A stretch of DNA of 64,000 nucleotides, from NCBI RefSeq assembly GCF_001643305.1, contig NZ_LSGW01000012.1, positions 21,659-85,658 of the forward strand, given 5' to 3'. Source of the DNA: Aeromonas salmonicida subsp. salmonicida. GTDB taxonomy: Bacteria; Pseudomonadota; Gammaproteobacteria; Enterobacterales; Aeromonadaceae. Of the stretch, positions 40,542 to 49,558 are shown piece by piece; the first letter of the stretch is position 1, and each line of letters opens with the position of its first letter. Both the position numbers and the translations under genes were made by a program. A model generated the notes under the pieces. The model searched no databases. It was not told the origin of the DNA and saw only the letters and a list, made by a program, of their open reading frames with translations.

Positions 40542-43217
40542 ATGGCAGTAACCAATTTGGCTGAACTGGATGCACTGGTCGCCCGCGTCAAAGAAGCCCA
40601 GCGTGAATTCGCCAGCTTCTCGCAAGAGCAGGTAGACAAGGTTTTCCGTGCCGCAGCCCTGGCCGCCAGCAATGCCCGTATCCCCCTGGCCCAGATGGCC
40701 GTGGCAGAATCCGGTATGGGTATCATCGAAGACAAGGTTATCAAGAACCACTTCGCCTCCGAATACATCTACAACGCCTATAAAGACGAGAAGACCTGCG
40801 GCATCCTGAGCCAGGATGACGAGATGGGCACCATGATCATCGCCGAGCCGGTAGGTATCATCTGCGGTATCGTTCCGACCACCAACCCGACCGCTACCGC
40901 GATCTTCAAATCTTTGATTTCCCTGAAGACTCGTAACGCCATCATCTTCTCCCCGCACCCCCGCGCCAAGAACTCCACCAATACCGCTGCCAAGCTGGTA
41001 CTGGATGCAGCTGTTGCCGCCGGTGCACCGAAAGACATCATCGGCTGGATCGATCAACCGTCTGTTGAGCTGTCCAATGCGCTGATGAAGCACAACGACA
41101 TCAACCTGATCCTGGCCACCGGTGGCCCGGGCATGGTGAAAGCCGCTTACTCTTCAGGCAAGCCTGCCATCGGTGTAGGTGCCGGTAACGTGCCAATCGT
41201 CATCGACGAAACTGCCGATGTAAAACGTGCCGTCGCCTCTATCCTGATGTCGAAGACTTTTGACAACGGTGTGGTCTGTGCTTCCGAGCAAGCCGTCATC
41301 GTCGTTGACTCCATCTACAACCAGGTGAAAGAGCGTTTCTCCAACCACGATGGCTACATACTGTCCAAAGATGAAGCGGACAAGGTACGTAAGGTGCTGT
41401 TGATCAACGGCGCGCTGAACGCAGATATCGTTGGTCAGCCGGCCACCAAGATCGCCGCCATGGCCGGTGTGACTGTGCCTGCCACCACCAAGATCCTCAT
41501 CGGTGAAGGTCTGGAATTGTGCGCTGAAGATGAGTTCGCTCATGAGAAGCTTTCCCCGACCCTGGGTATGTTCCGCGCCAAGAATTTTGAAGACGCTGTC
41601 GAGATGGCCTGCACCATGGTCAACATCGGTGGTATCGGTCACACCTCAGGTCTGTACACCGACCAGGATCGCAATCAGGACCGCATCAGATATTTCGGCG
41701 ACAAGATGAAGACTGCCCGTATCCTGATCAACACCCCTTCCACCCAGGGTGGTATCGGTGACCTGTACAACTTCGCTCTTGCTCCTTCCCTGACCCTGGG
41801 TTGCGGCTCCTGGAGTGGTAACTCTATCTCCGAGAACGTCGGTCCCAAGCACCTGATCAACAAGAAGACAGTCGCAAAACGGGCAGAAAATATGCTGTGG
41901 CACAAACTTCCGAAATCCATCTATTTCCGTCGTGGCTCCCTGCCGATCGCCTTGGGCGACCTGGAAGGCAAGAAGCGCGCCATGGTGGTAACTGACCGTT
42001 TCCTGTTCAACAATGGCTATGCCGATGACGTAGTTCGTCTGCTCAAGAAGCTGAACATGGAAGTGGAAGTATTCTACGAAGTAGAAGCTGACCCGACCCT
42101 GTCCATCGTCCGCAAGGGCGCCGAGATGGCCAACTCCTTCAAGCCGGACGTTATCCTGGCGCTGGGTGGTGGTTCACCGATGGATGCGGCCAAGATCATG
42201 TGGGTCATGTATGAGCATCCGGATACCGCGTTTGAAGACCTGGCCATGCGTTTCATGGACATCCGCAAGCGTATCTACAAGTTCCCGAAAATGGGCGTGA
42301 AGGCCGAACTGGTCTGTATCACCACCACTTCCGGTACCGGTTCTGAAGTCACTCCGTTTGCAGTCGTGACCGACGACGCCACCGGCATGAAGTACCCGCT
42401 GGCCGACTACGAGCTGACCCCGAACATGGCCATCGTGGATGCCAACCTGGTCATGAACATGCCCAAGTCCCTGTGCGCCTTCGGTGGTGTGGATGCGGTC
42501 ACTCACGCCATGGAAGCCTATGTTTCCGTACTGGCCAACGAATACTCCGACGGTCAGGCACTGCAAGCGCTGAAGCTGCTGAAAGAGTATCTGCCTTCCA
42601 GCTACCAGAATGGTGCCAACGACCCGGTTGCTCGCGAGAAGGTGCACAATGCTGCCACCATCGCCGGTATCGCGTTCGCCAACGCCTTCCTGGGTGTCTG
42701 CCACTCCATGGCGCACAAGCTGGGTGCCGAGTTCCATATCCCGCACGGCCTGGCCAACGCCCTGCTGATCAGCAACGTCATCCGCTACAACGCGAACGAC
42801 AACCCGACCAAGCAGACTGCGTTCTCCCAGTACGACCGTCCGCAGGCTCGCCGTCGTTACGCCGAAGTGGCTGACCACCTGGGTCTGACTGCCGCCGGTG
42901 ACCGCACCGCAGCCAAGATCGAGAAGCTGCTGGCCTGGCTGGACGAGCTGAAAGCCACTCTGGGCATCCCGGCCTCCATCCGTGAAGCTGGCGTGAACGA
43001 AGCCGACTTCCTGGCCAAGGTTGACCAGCTGGCGCTGGAAGCATTCGATGACCAGTGCACCGGCGCCAACCCGCGCTACCCGCTGATCACAGAGCTCAAA
43101 GCCATCCTGATGGACACCTACTATGGTCGTCCCTTCACCGAGGAAGCTCAGGTAGCGACCAAGGTAGAAGCCAAGGTTGAGACCAAGGTAGACAGCAAGA
43201 AGAAATCCAAGGCCTGA
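40542..43217 (+). CDS. adhE: Bifunctional acetaldehyde-CoA/alcohol dehydrogenase
   Basis: An 891-residue fusion. The N-terminal aldehyde dehydrogenase half has its catalytic Cys246 in GVVCASEQ. The C-terminal iron-dependent alcohol dehydrogenase half has the NAD motif LALGGGSPMDAAK and iron-binding His in HSMAHKLGAEFHIPHG. It turns acetyl-CoA into ethanol in two NADH-dependent steps during fermentation and assembles into spirosomes. AGGAGA precedes the ATG. The last 25 residues are a Lys/Val/Glu-rich low-complexity tail (repeats of TKVEAKVE). Confidence 0.97.
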   Translation: MAVTNLAELDALVARVKEAQREFASFSQEQVDKVFRAAALAASNARIPLAQMAVAESGMGIIEDKVIKNHFASEYIYNAYKDEKTCGILSQDDEMGTMIIAEPVGIICGIVPTTNPTATAIFKSLISLKTRNAIIFSPHPRAKNSTNTAAKLVLDAAVAAGAPKDIIGWIDQPSVELSNALMKHNDINLILATGGPGMVKAAYSSGKPAIGVGAGNVPIVIDETADVKRAVASILMSKTFDNGVVCASEQAVIVVDSIYNQVKERFSNHDGYILSKDEADKVRKVLLINGALNADIVGQPATKIAAMAGVTVPATTKILIGEGLELCAEDEFAHEKLSPTLGMFRAKNFEDAVEMACTMVNIGGIGHTSGLYTDQDRNQDRIRYFGDKMKTARILINTPSTQGGIGDLYNFALAPSLTLGCGSWSGNSISENVGPKHLINKKTVAKRAENMLWHKLPKSIYFRRGSLPIALGDLEGKKRAMVVTDRFLFNNGYADDVVRLLKKLNMEVEVFYEVEADPTLSIVRKGAEMANSFKPDVILALGGGSPMDAAKIMWVMYEHPDTAFEDLAMRFMDIRKRIYKFPKMGVKAELVCITTTSGTGSEVTPFAVVTDDATGMKYPLADYELTPNMAIVDANLVMNMPKSLCAFGGVDAVTHAMEAYVSVLANEYSDGQALQALKLLKEYLPSSYQNGANDPVAREKVHNAATIAGIAFANAFLGVCHSMAHKLGAEFHIPHGLANALLISNVIRYNANDNPTKQTAFSQYDRPQARRRYAEVADHLGLTAAGDRTAAKIEKLLAWLDELKATLGIPASIREAGVNEADFLAKVDQLALEAFDDQCTGANPRYPLITELKAILMDTYYGRPFTEEAQVATKVEAKVETKVDSKKKSKA

Positions 43218-43237
43218 TAATCGGACTTGAACTCGAG

Positions 43238-43259
43238 AGCCCGCGCACATGCGCGGGCT
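43238..43259 (+). terminator. Terminator after adhE
   Basis: A 9-bp stem AGCCCGCGC / GCGCGGGCT with an ACAT loop, followed by T6. Confidence 0.9.
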
Positions 43260-43327
43260 TTTTTGTTTGTCTATCTCTCTAATTTTGCTAGCTTGTTGGT
43301 AGGCATTCATGAAATGCGAGTTAGCAC

Positions 43328-44563
43328 ATGGCGCTGATACAAGCCTCGATAGAGCAGTTACGGATCGGCCACTACATCCATCTCCCCACGGGATGGACCA
43401 GTCATCCTTTTATGTTCAATGCCTTCAAGATCAAGGATCAGCAGCAGCTCGACATCATACGTCACCTCGACCTCACCCTCTTGATGGTGGATCCGGACAA
43501 GAGCGACCTGCCCATCGAACCCATCTTGCGGGGCGATATCCCTTCTGCCGGCCCTGATCTGTCGGCCATTGACGAAATAGTAGACTCAGGCCCTCCCCCT
43601 TTTGATGAGAAAGCCTTCCGCCGCTCCCTGCGCGCCGCAGACAAGGCCTTTGGCCAATCCATGTCAGAGCTGCGCGATGCGCTGGGGGCCCTCAACCTCA
43701 AGCCTGACGAGGGGCTGGCCAACACGGCGCAGATAGTGCGCAATGCCGCCGCCCGCATCAGTGAACATGAGGGACCCCTCGGCCTGCACCTCATTCGCAG
43801 CCCGCACACCGACATACTGCTGCAGCACAGCCTGAACGTGGCCTTTATCGCCATGCTGATGGCTCGCGAATTGGGCATGAACCCGGTCGAGATCGAGGAG
43901 GCGGGTCTGGCGGGGCTGATCCACGACATAGGAGAGCTGAAGATACCGAGCCAGATCACCCAGAAACGGGGGGATCTCAACAAGTCGGAACAGAATTTTC
44001 TCAACATGCATCCCCAGTACGGACTGGATATGCTGACACACTTGCAGGCATTCGAGCCCAAGATCCGCCAGGTGGCCCATCTGCACCATGAGCGACTCGA
44101 TGGCAGTGGCTTCCCCCTCGGCATCAAGGGGGGCGAGATCCCGCCACTGGCACGGATTATCGGACTGGTGGACTACTATGACGAACTGTTGCATCCACGC
44201 AGCAGCGCTACGCCTGCCGCCCCGAGTCAGGCCATCAGCCAGCTCTACAAGCTGTCACAGAAGAAGTTAGACCAGGATCTGGTCAAGTTGCTGATCAAGG
44301 TATTGGGAGTCTATCCTCCCGGTTCTCTGGTGCTGCTCTCCGATAGTTCAGTGGCGCTAGTGTTGTCCACCGAGCCCACCATGCCCCTCAAACCCAAGGT
44401 ATTGCCTTATATAAAGGCACAGCGGCCGGAAGGAGTTGCCATGCTGGATTTGCGGGAAGATGAACGCACCATCAAATCCTTTATCAAGCAGGAGGACCTG
44501 GATGAGGGACAACGGCTGTTTTTTAACCTGACCCGGCGCTTCTGTTACTATTTTGCCTTCTGA
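43328..44563 (+). CDS. HD-GYP domain protein with N-terminal DUF3391
   Basis: A 411-residue protein. Residues 1-120 are a DUF3391 domain (MALIQASIEQLRIGHYIHLP). The HD-GYP domain spans about 155-300: His167, HD at 199-200 in GLIHDIGELK, His228, and the GYP loop HHERLDGSGFP (253-263). The usual HDxGK Lys is Glu203 and the Tyr of GYP is Phe262. These proteins hydrolyse c-di-GMP. The metal ligands are kept, so activity is possible but altered. About 110 more residues follow. The start has only a weak ribosome site. Confidence 0.88.
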   Translation: MALIQASIEQLRIGHYIHLPTGWTSHPFMFNAFKIKDQQQLDIIRHLDLTLLMVDPDKSDLPIEPILRGDIPSAGPDLSAIDEIVDSGPPPFDEKAFRRSLRAADKAFGQSMSELRDALGALNLKPDEGLANTAQIVRNAAARISEHEGPLGLHLIRSPHTDILLQHSLNVAFIAMLMARELGMNPVEIEEAGLAGLIHDIGELKIPSQITQKRGDLNKSEQNFLNMHPQYGLDMLTHLQAFEPKIRQVAHLHHERLDGSGFPLGIKGGEIPPLARIIGLVDYYDELLHPRSSATPAAPSQAISQLYKLSQKKLDQDLVKLLIKVLGVYPPGSLVLLSDSSVALVLSTEPTMPLKPKVLPYIKAQRPEGVAMLDLREDERTIKSFIKQEDLDEGQRLFFNLTRRFCYYFAF

Positions 44564-44591
44564 GTTATCCCCAGAAGCTGGGGATAACTCA
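44561..44591. repeat. Perfect 12-bp inverted repeat at the end of the HD-GYP gene
   Basis: TGAGTTATCCCC and GGGGATAACTCA are perfectly paired with a seven-base loop, overlapping the HD-GYP stop codon. Neither strand has a following T-run, so it may stabilise the mRNA end or be a weak terminator. Confidence 0.7.
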
Positions 44592-44907
44592 TTGGACAAA
44601 CCTGAATAATTGCCCGATTACCCTCAAAACGGTTCACAGCCGACCCTGGATAAAAAACGCCCAGCCAAGAGGCTGGGCGGAGCATGCCACTTCCATGTGG
44701 CGGATACATTCATGCTCCACCCAGCAATATCAACCCTTTGGCGATTACACAAATATCAATTTAACATGCTGATTTAATATGGTTTTATTTCACTTTTCTG
44801 GCAAACTGCGCCCGTGTTCAGGTCGAGGGAGCTCACAGAACAAGATCCTGATCACATTTGCCCATCCCGGCCGCTTTTTTCGGTATGAACTCTGAGGAAC
44901 GTTTTTT
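44564..44907. other. Intergenic region between the HD-GYP gene and btsS
   Basis: The 344 bases hold the 3' hairpin of the HD-GYP gene, a candidate minus-strand sRNA (44652-44769) and an AT-rich stretch (44750-44800) that should contain the btsS promoter. No protein gene is visible. Confidence 0.6.
44652..44769 (-). ncRNA. Candidate small RNA with its own promoter and terminator
   Basis: On the minus strand, TTGCCA (44804-44799), 17 bases and CATATT (44781-44776) form a promoter. About 115 bases later a stem CGCCCAGCC / GGCTGGGCG (44679-44658) with loop TCTT is followed by T6, a textbook terminator with no protein gene to serve. Upstream, GCUGGGUGGAGCAUG (44725-44711) pairs over 15 bp with CAUGCUCCGCCCAGC (44686-44672). 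One pair is a U.G wobble in the minus RNA but a C-A mismatch in the plus RNA, which favours minus-strand transcription. The two stems share bases, so they compete. I know no named sRNA here. Confidence 0.5.
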
Positions 44908-46584
44908 ATGCAGTTGGTCCTCTCTTTGCTTCAACAGATGAGCGTCAGCCTGGTGATCGCCTATCTCTTCTCCAAGAGCCCCCTGCTGCGTCCCCTCGCC
45001 AACTATTCCGTAAGACTCCCTCACAAGATACTGATATACATCATTTTTTCTTGTTTCTGTATCCTTGGCACCTATGTGGGACTGGATATTGACGATGCCA
45101 TCGCCAATACCCGTGCTGTCGGTGCCGTGCTGGGAGGACTGCTGGGGGGGCCGCTGGTGGGATTTTTGGTCGGACTGACCGGGGGTCTGCACCGTTACAC
45201 CCTGGGGGGATTTACCGACCTCGCCTGCGCCATATCTACCACCTGCGAGGGACTGCTGGGCGGTCTGGTGCACTGGCGGCTGATGCGCTCGGGGCGTATG
45301 AATGCGCTGTTCGAACCCAGGATTGCATTCTTCACGACATTTGGCGCTGAAATATTGCAGATGGTCATTATACTGCTGGTGGCGACCCCCTTTGACAAAT
45401 CCCTGCTGCTGGTACGCACCATAGCCACTCCCATGATCCTGGCCAACTCCTGCGGTGCGGCGCTATTTATCAGCATGATCCGCGATCAGCAGCGGATGTA
45501 TGAGAAGTTCTCCCGGGTCTTCTCCGCCAAGGCGCTCACCATTGCCAACCGCACCGTCGGTATCATGAGCCAGGGTTTCACCGCTGAGGCAAGCAGCAAG
45601 ATAGCGCATATCGTAAAAGAGGAGACAGGGGTCGGCGCCGTCGCCATCACGGATACCGACAAGATCCTCGCTTTCATCGGCACCGGGGAAGATCACCACA
45701 AACCGGGTACCCCCATTGCCTCCGCCATCACGCTGCAGGCCATTGCCAAAAACAAGGTGCTGTTTGCCGATGGCAACAGCCAACCCTACCGCTGCAGTCT
45801 CTCGCCCCAGTGTCAGCTTGGCTCAGTATTGGTGATACCGTTGCATGGTGATGAGGGAGTGATCGGCACAATCAAGCTCTATGAGCCCAAGAAGCGGCTG
45901 TTTCTCAAGATCAACCATACGCTGGGGGAAGGGATAGCCAACCTGCTGTCACAGCAGTTGCTGGCCGGGCGACTGGAGCAGCAGCAGCGCCTGCTGGTGC
46001 AATCCGAGCTCAAGCTCATTCAGGCCCAGATCAATCCCCATTTTCTGTTCAATACCCTCAATACCATCAGCGCCATTACCCGGCGCGATCCGGACAAGGC
46101 CCGGGAACTGCTGCTGCACCTGTCGCTGTTCTTTCGCAAGAACCTCAAGCGCCAGAGTGGCCTCGCCACCCTGCAGGAAGAGCAGGAGCACTGCCAATCT
46201 TATCTGGAGATAGAGCTGGCCCGCTTTGGGGACAGACTGACCGTCATCAACGAGATCCCGCCTCAGCTTGCCAACCTGAAGTTGCCGAGCTTTACCCTGC
46301 AGCCGCTCATCGAGAATGCCATCAAGCACGGCATCTCGACCTTGCTGGAGCAGGGATGCATTCGCCTTTATACCGAAGAGCGTCAGGAGAGCGTGACTAT
46401 CTGCGTGGAGGACAACGCCGGCACCTGGCAGGAGAAGCCCGCAGGAGATGGTCTGGGCATGACCATAGTCGATCGGCGCCTCAAGAGCGCGTTTGGCAAT
46501 CGATATGGCGTCGGTGTCAGCTGCGCGCCGGAGCGCTGGACTCGCGTCTCCTTCACCCTGCCCAGGGACGCCTCTGGATGCTGA
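44908..46584 (+). CDS. btsS: Sensor histidine kinase BtsS (LytS family)
   Basis: A 558-residue kinase. The N-terminal 5TM-LytTR region (six hydrophobic segments to about residue 195) includes AVGAVLGGLLGGPLVGFLVGL. A GAF domain follows (about 215-345). The His_kinase domain has QINPHFLFNTLNTISA with His378, and a short HATPase domain with PLIENAIKHG. In E. coli BtsS senses external pyruvate with high affinity. btsR follows after 75 bases and a CstA-type transporter after that, supporting the same role here. Confidence 0.88.
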   Translation: MQLVLSLLQQMSVSLVIAYLFSKSPLLRPLANYSVRLPHKILIYIIFSCFCILGTYVGLDIDDAIANTRAVGAVLGGLLGGPLVGFLVGLTGGLHRYTLGGFTDLACAISTTCEGLLGGLVHWRLMRSGRMNALFEPRIAFFTTFGAEILQMVIILLVATPFDKSLLLVRTIATPMILANSCGAALFISMIRDQQRMYEKFSRVFSAKALTIANRTVGIMSQGFTAEASSKIAHIVKEETGVGAVAITDTDKILAFIGTGEDHHKPGTPIASAITLQAIAKNKVLFADGNSQPYRCSLSPQCQLGSVLVIPLHGDEGVIGTIKLYEPKKRLFLKINHTLGEGIANLLSQQLLAGRLEQQQRLLVQSELKLIQAQINPHFLFNTLNTISAITRRDPDKARELLLHLSLFFRKNLKRQSGLATLQEEQEHCQSYLEIELARFGDRLTVINEIPPQLANLKLPSFTLQPLIENAIKHGISTLLEQGCIRLYTEERQESVTICVEDNAGTWQEKPAGDGLGMTIVDRRLKSAFGNRYGVGVSCAPERWTRVSFTLPRDASGC

Positions 46585-46659
46585 ACCTCCTGATATTGAT
46601 GGTCAGATGTACTCCCCCCCATAGCTGCTCACCCATTGTCACTCTGTTAAGGAGATCCC

Positions 46660-47364
46660 ATGATCCGCACACTCATCGTCGATGATGAACTCTATGCCCG
46701 TGAGGAGTTGGCCCTGCACCTTGGCCAGGATCCCGATATCGAGATCCTGGGCCAGGCGGCCAATGCCATCGAGGCTTTGCCACTGATACAGCGACTCAAG
46801 CCGGATGTGGTGTTTCTCGACATCCAGATGCCCAAGCTGAGCGGCATGGAGCTGGTCGCCATGCTGGATCCCCTGCCCCGCATCGTGTTTGTCACCGCCT
46901 TCGATGAGTACGCCATCCAGGCCTTTGAAGAGAACGCCTTCGACTATCTGCTCAAACCGGTAGAGCCGGCACGGCTGGCCAAGACGCTAAGCCGCCTGCG
47001 CCAGGATATCAGCCCCCAATCCATGGCGATGCTGGCTCCGGCTATCCGCCACATTCCTGGCTATTTGCACAACCGGGTGCGACTGCTACCCATCGAGCAG
47101 GTGGAGTACGCCTTCTCCGATCTAGGCGGTGTGCACGTCGCCTGTCAGGGTGAGCTGTTTCATACCCAGCTCACCCTCAAATCCCTGGAAGAGAAGACCC
47201 CCCTGTTACGCTGTCACCGCCAGTATCTGATCTCTCCCGGCGCCATCTTCGAGATCCAGCTGCTGGAAAACCAGCTGGCCCAGATCGTTACCCCAAGCGG
47301 CGCCCGGGTACCGGTCAGCCGTCGCTACCTCAAGGAACTCAAAGACGAACTGGGACTGGAATAG
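46660..47364 (+). CDS. btsR: Response regulator BtsR (LytTR family)
   Basis: A 234-residue regulator. The receiver domain has acidic pair Asp8-Asp9, phospho-acceptor Asp54 in FLDIQMPKLSGMEL, and Lys in YLLKPV. The LytTR DNA-binding domain covers about 125-234. AAGGAGA precedes the ATG. With BtsS it should activate the transporter gene just downstream. Confidence 0.9.
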   Translation: MIRTLIVDDELYAREELALHLGQDPDIEILGQAANAIEALPLIQRLKPDVVFLDIQMPKLSGMELVAMLDPLPRIVFVTAFDEYAIQAFEENAFDYLLKPVEPARLAKTLSRLRQDISPQSMAMLAPAIRHIPGYLHNRVRLLPIEQVEYAFSDLGGVHVACQGELFHTQLTLKSLEEKTPLLRCHRQYLISPGAIFEIQLLENQLAQIVTPSGARVPVSRRYLKELKDELGLE

Positions 47365-47398
47365 TGACGTGGGACTGTGCGCCGGGTCACAGCCGGCG

Positions 47399-47427
47399 AC
47401 CACTCGAGTCACCATGGCGCCGCTCGG
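47399..47427 (+). promoter_or_regulatory. Possible BtsR (LytTR) direct repeat upstream of the cstA-family gene
   Basis: ACCACTCGA (47399) and GCCGCTCGG (47419) lie 20 bases apart start to start. The E. coli BtsR site is ACC(G/A)CT(C/T)A repeated with a 13-base spacer (21 apart). The second copy is imperfect and the spacing is one base short, so this is only suggestive. No convincing -35/-10 pair is seen at usual spacing. Confidence 0.35.
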
Positions 47428-47506
47428 CGCGTTTCACCTGCCCTTGACAGACGACCCCATTAGACTGGCTGCGCACATCATAGAATAACAATGCAGGAGC
47501 GTAGCA

Positions 47507-48928
47507 ATGATCTGGTTCTTCCTCTGTGTCGGCTTACTTGTCGCCGGCTATTTTATTTACGGCAAGTTCATCGAGCGGATATTTGGCCCGAAACCCGAGC
47601 GTGCCACCCCCGCCATCACCATGGCTGACGGTGTGGACTATGTGCCCATGTCGGACAAGAAAGTCTACCTGGTGCAACTGCTCAACATCGCCGGCGTCGG
47701 CCCCATCTTCGGCCCGATCCTCGGCGCCCTCTATGGTCCGGTCGCCATGCTCTGGATCGTATTCGGCTGCATCTTTGCCGGTGCGGTGCACGACTACTTC
47801 TCCGGCATGCTGTCGGTACGCGCCAAGGGCGCCTCTGTGCCGACCGTGGTCGGTGAACATCTGGGCACGGTCGCCAAGCACTTCATGAACCTGTTTGCGG
47901 TCGTGTTGCTGATGCTGGTAGGCGTGGTCTTCGTACTGAGCCCGGCGGGCCTTCTGGCCAACCTCACCTCCACCGATCTGGTCTACTGGATTGTGGCGAT
48001 TTTTGCCTACTACATCCTCGCCACCATAGTCCCCATCGACAAGATCATCGGTCGCTTCTATCCCATCTTCGGCGCCCTGCTGGTGTTCATGTCGGTCGGC
48101 CTCATCGTCGGTCTGATCGTCTCCGGCAAAGGCTTCTACAACACAGGGATGGACTTCTCCAACCTGCACCCCACCGAGCTGCCGCTGTGGCCGCTGCTAT
48201 TCATCACCATCGCCTGTGGCGCCGTCTCCGGTTTCCATGCCACCCAGTCACCGCTGATGGCGCGCTGCATGCAAAACGAGAAATCCGGCCGCTTCATTTT
48301 CTACGGCGCCATGATAGGTGAAGGGGTCATCGCCCTGATCTGGTGCACACTGGGCCTCTCCTTCTATGAAAGCACGGAAGCTCTCAACGCCACCATGGCC
48401 AACGGTGGCCCGGCGGCGGTAGTACACGAGGTCTCCACCAGCCTGCTCGGTACCGTGGGTGGCATACTGGCCATCCTCGGCGTGGTGATCCTGCCCATCA
48501 CCTCCGGTGATACCGCGTTTCGCAGTGCCCGCCTGATTGTGGCTGACTTCTTCAACCTGACCCAAAAACCCATGGCCAAGCGTCTGCTCATCGCAGTCCC
48601 CATGTTTATCCTTGGCTTTATCATCTCCAAGGCGGAATTCGGGGTGATCTGGCGCTACTTCGGTTGGGCCAACCAGACCACGGCCGTGATCATGCTGTGG
48701 GCCGCGGCGGCGTATCTGGCCAAAGAGGGCAAACTGCACTGGGTCTGCACCATTCCCGCCATGTTCATGACGGCTGTGGTGTTCACCTACCTGGCCAATG
48801 CCCCCATAGGTTTCGGGCTGGAGATGGGCATTTCCACCGTCATTGGCCTGGCGTCCACCGCCGCCATTACCATTGCCTTCCTGCTGAAATACCGTCCGGC
48901 CCTGGTCAGCAATCCAGGCGAAAGCTGA
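47507..48928 (+). CDS. CstA family transporter, short form (pyruvate or peptide)
   Basis: A 473-residue inner-membrane protein with about 12 hydrophobic segments and CstA motifs: NIAGVGPIFGPILGALYGP (about residues 61-79), AGAVHDYFSGMLSVRAKG and SGFHATQSPLMARCMQNE. It is much shorter than E. coli BtsT and CstA (about 700 aa). Position right after btsSR suggests it is the pyruvate-induced uptake system. AGGAGC precedes the ATG. Confidence 0.82.
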   Translation: MIWFFLCVGLLVAGYFIYGKFIERIFGPKPERATPAITMADGVDYVPMSDKKVYLVQLLNIAGVGPIFGPILGALYGPVAMLWIVFGCIFAGAVHDYFSGMLSVRAKGASVPTVVGEHLGTVAKHFMNLFAVVLLMLVGVVFVLSPAGLLANLTSTDLVYWIVAIFAYYILATIVPIDKIIGRFYPIFGALLVFMSVGLIVGLIVSGKGFYNTGMDFSNLHPTELPLWPLLFITIACGAVSGFHATQSPLMARCMQNEKSGRFIFYGAMIGEGVIALIWCTLGLSFYESTEALNATMANGGPAAVVHEVSTSLLGTVGGILAILGVVILPITSGDTAFRSARLIVADFFNLTQKPMAKRLLIAVPMFILGFIISKAEFGVIWRYFGWANQTTAVIMLWAAAAYLAKEGKLHWVCTIPAMFMTAVVFTYLANAPIGFGLEMGISTVIGLASTAAITIAFLLKYRPALVSNPGES

Positions 48929-48944
48929 GCATCCTGCTGCAAAC

Positions 48945-48975
48945 AAAAGGGGGAGCCAAATTGGCTCCCCCTTTT
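48945..48975 (+). terminator. Terminator after the cstA-family gene
   Basis: A 13-bp stem AAAAGGGGGAGCC / GGCTCCCCCTTTT with an AAATT loop, ending in T5. Confidence 0.9.
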
Positions 48976-49216
48976 TCGATCATCCGCAGTGGCTGGCAAG
49001 CATAAACAGGCGGCCAGTGTCACCAACCAAATGCGCACCTTTTCGCTCGTAAAAATGAGTCCTGCATCAATGTTTAATTATTCCATCCTGCTTAAGCTTC
49101 GATACAAGATCAGGCTGTAAAATCCCGGCGCATCCCCGATAAATATGTGATATTCAATTGCTTTATCTAAAATTGAATCCAATGATTGGTTGTGCATCAA
49201 ACCTGTGGAGACACCC

Positions 49217-49555
49217 ATGTTCCTTGATTATTTTGCCCTTGGCCTGCTCTTCTTTGTCGGGCTGGTCATGTTCTACGGGATCATAGTGATCCACGATATT
49301 CCTTATGAAATAGCCAAACACCGTCAGCACCCCCACCAAGATGCCATTCATGTGGCGGGATGGGTCAGTCTGTTTACCCTGCATGTGCTCTGGCCCTTCC
49401 TCTGGATCTGGGCCACTGTCTATCGTCCTGATCGCGGCTGGGGCTTCAACCAGCGTCTGCAACAGGATGAAGACGAGATACAGCTTCTCAAGCAGGAACT
49501 CGCCGATCTCAAGGCACGCATCGATACCATCCAACAGACTGAACAACAGGGATAA
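49217..49555 (+). CDS. DUF3302 membrane protein (YiaW-like)
   Basis: A 112-residue protein from MFLDYFALGLL (49217, TGGAG upstream). It has two transmembrane helices (about 5-27 and 47-68) and a C-terminal coiled coil (LQQDEDEIQLLKQELADLKA). It sits 3 bases before an HlyD-type gene, the same pair as yiaW-yiaV of E. coli. Function unknown. Confidence 0.85.
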   Translation: MFLDYFALGLLFFVGLVMFYGIIVIHDIPYEIAKHRQHPHQDAIHVAGWVSLFTLHVLWPFLWIWATVYRPDRGWGFNQRLQQDEDEIQLLKQELADLKARIDTIQQTEQQG

Positions 49556-49558
49556 ATC

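Noticed and set aside
43150..43217. Low-complexity Lys/Val/Glu tail of AdhE as a frameshift artefact
   Set aside because: It is in frame, ends at a normal stop before a good terminator, and such tails occur in gammaproteobacterial AdhE.
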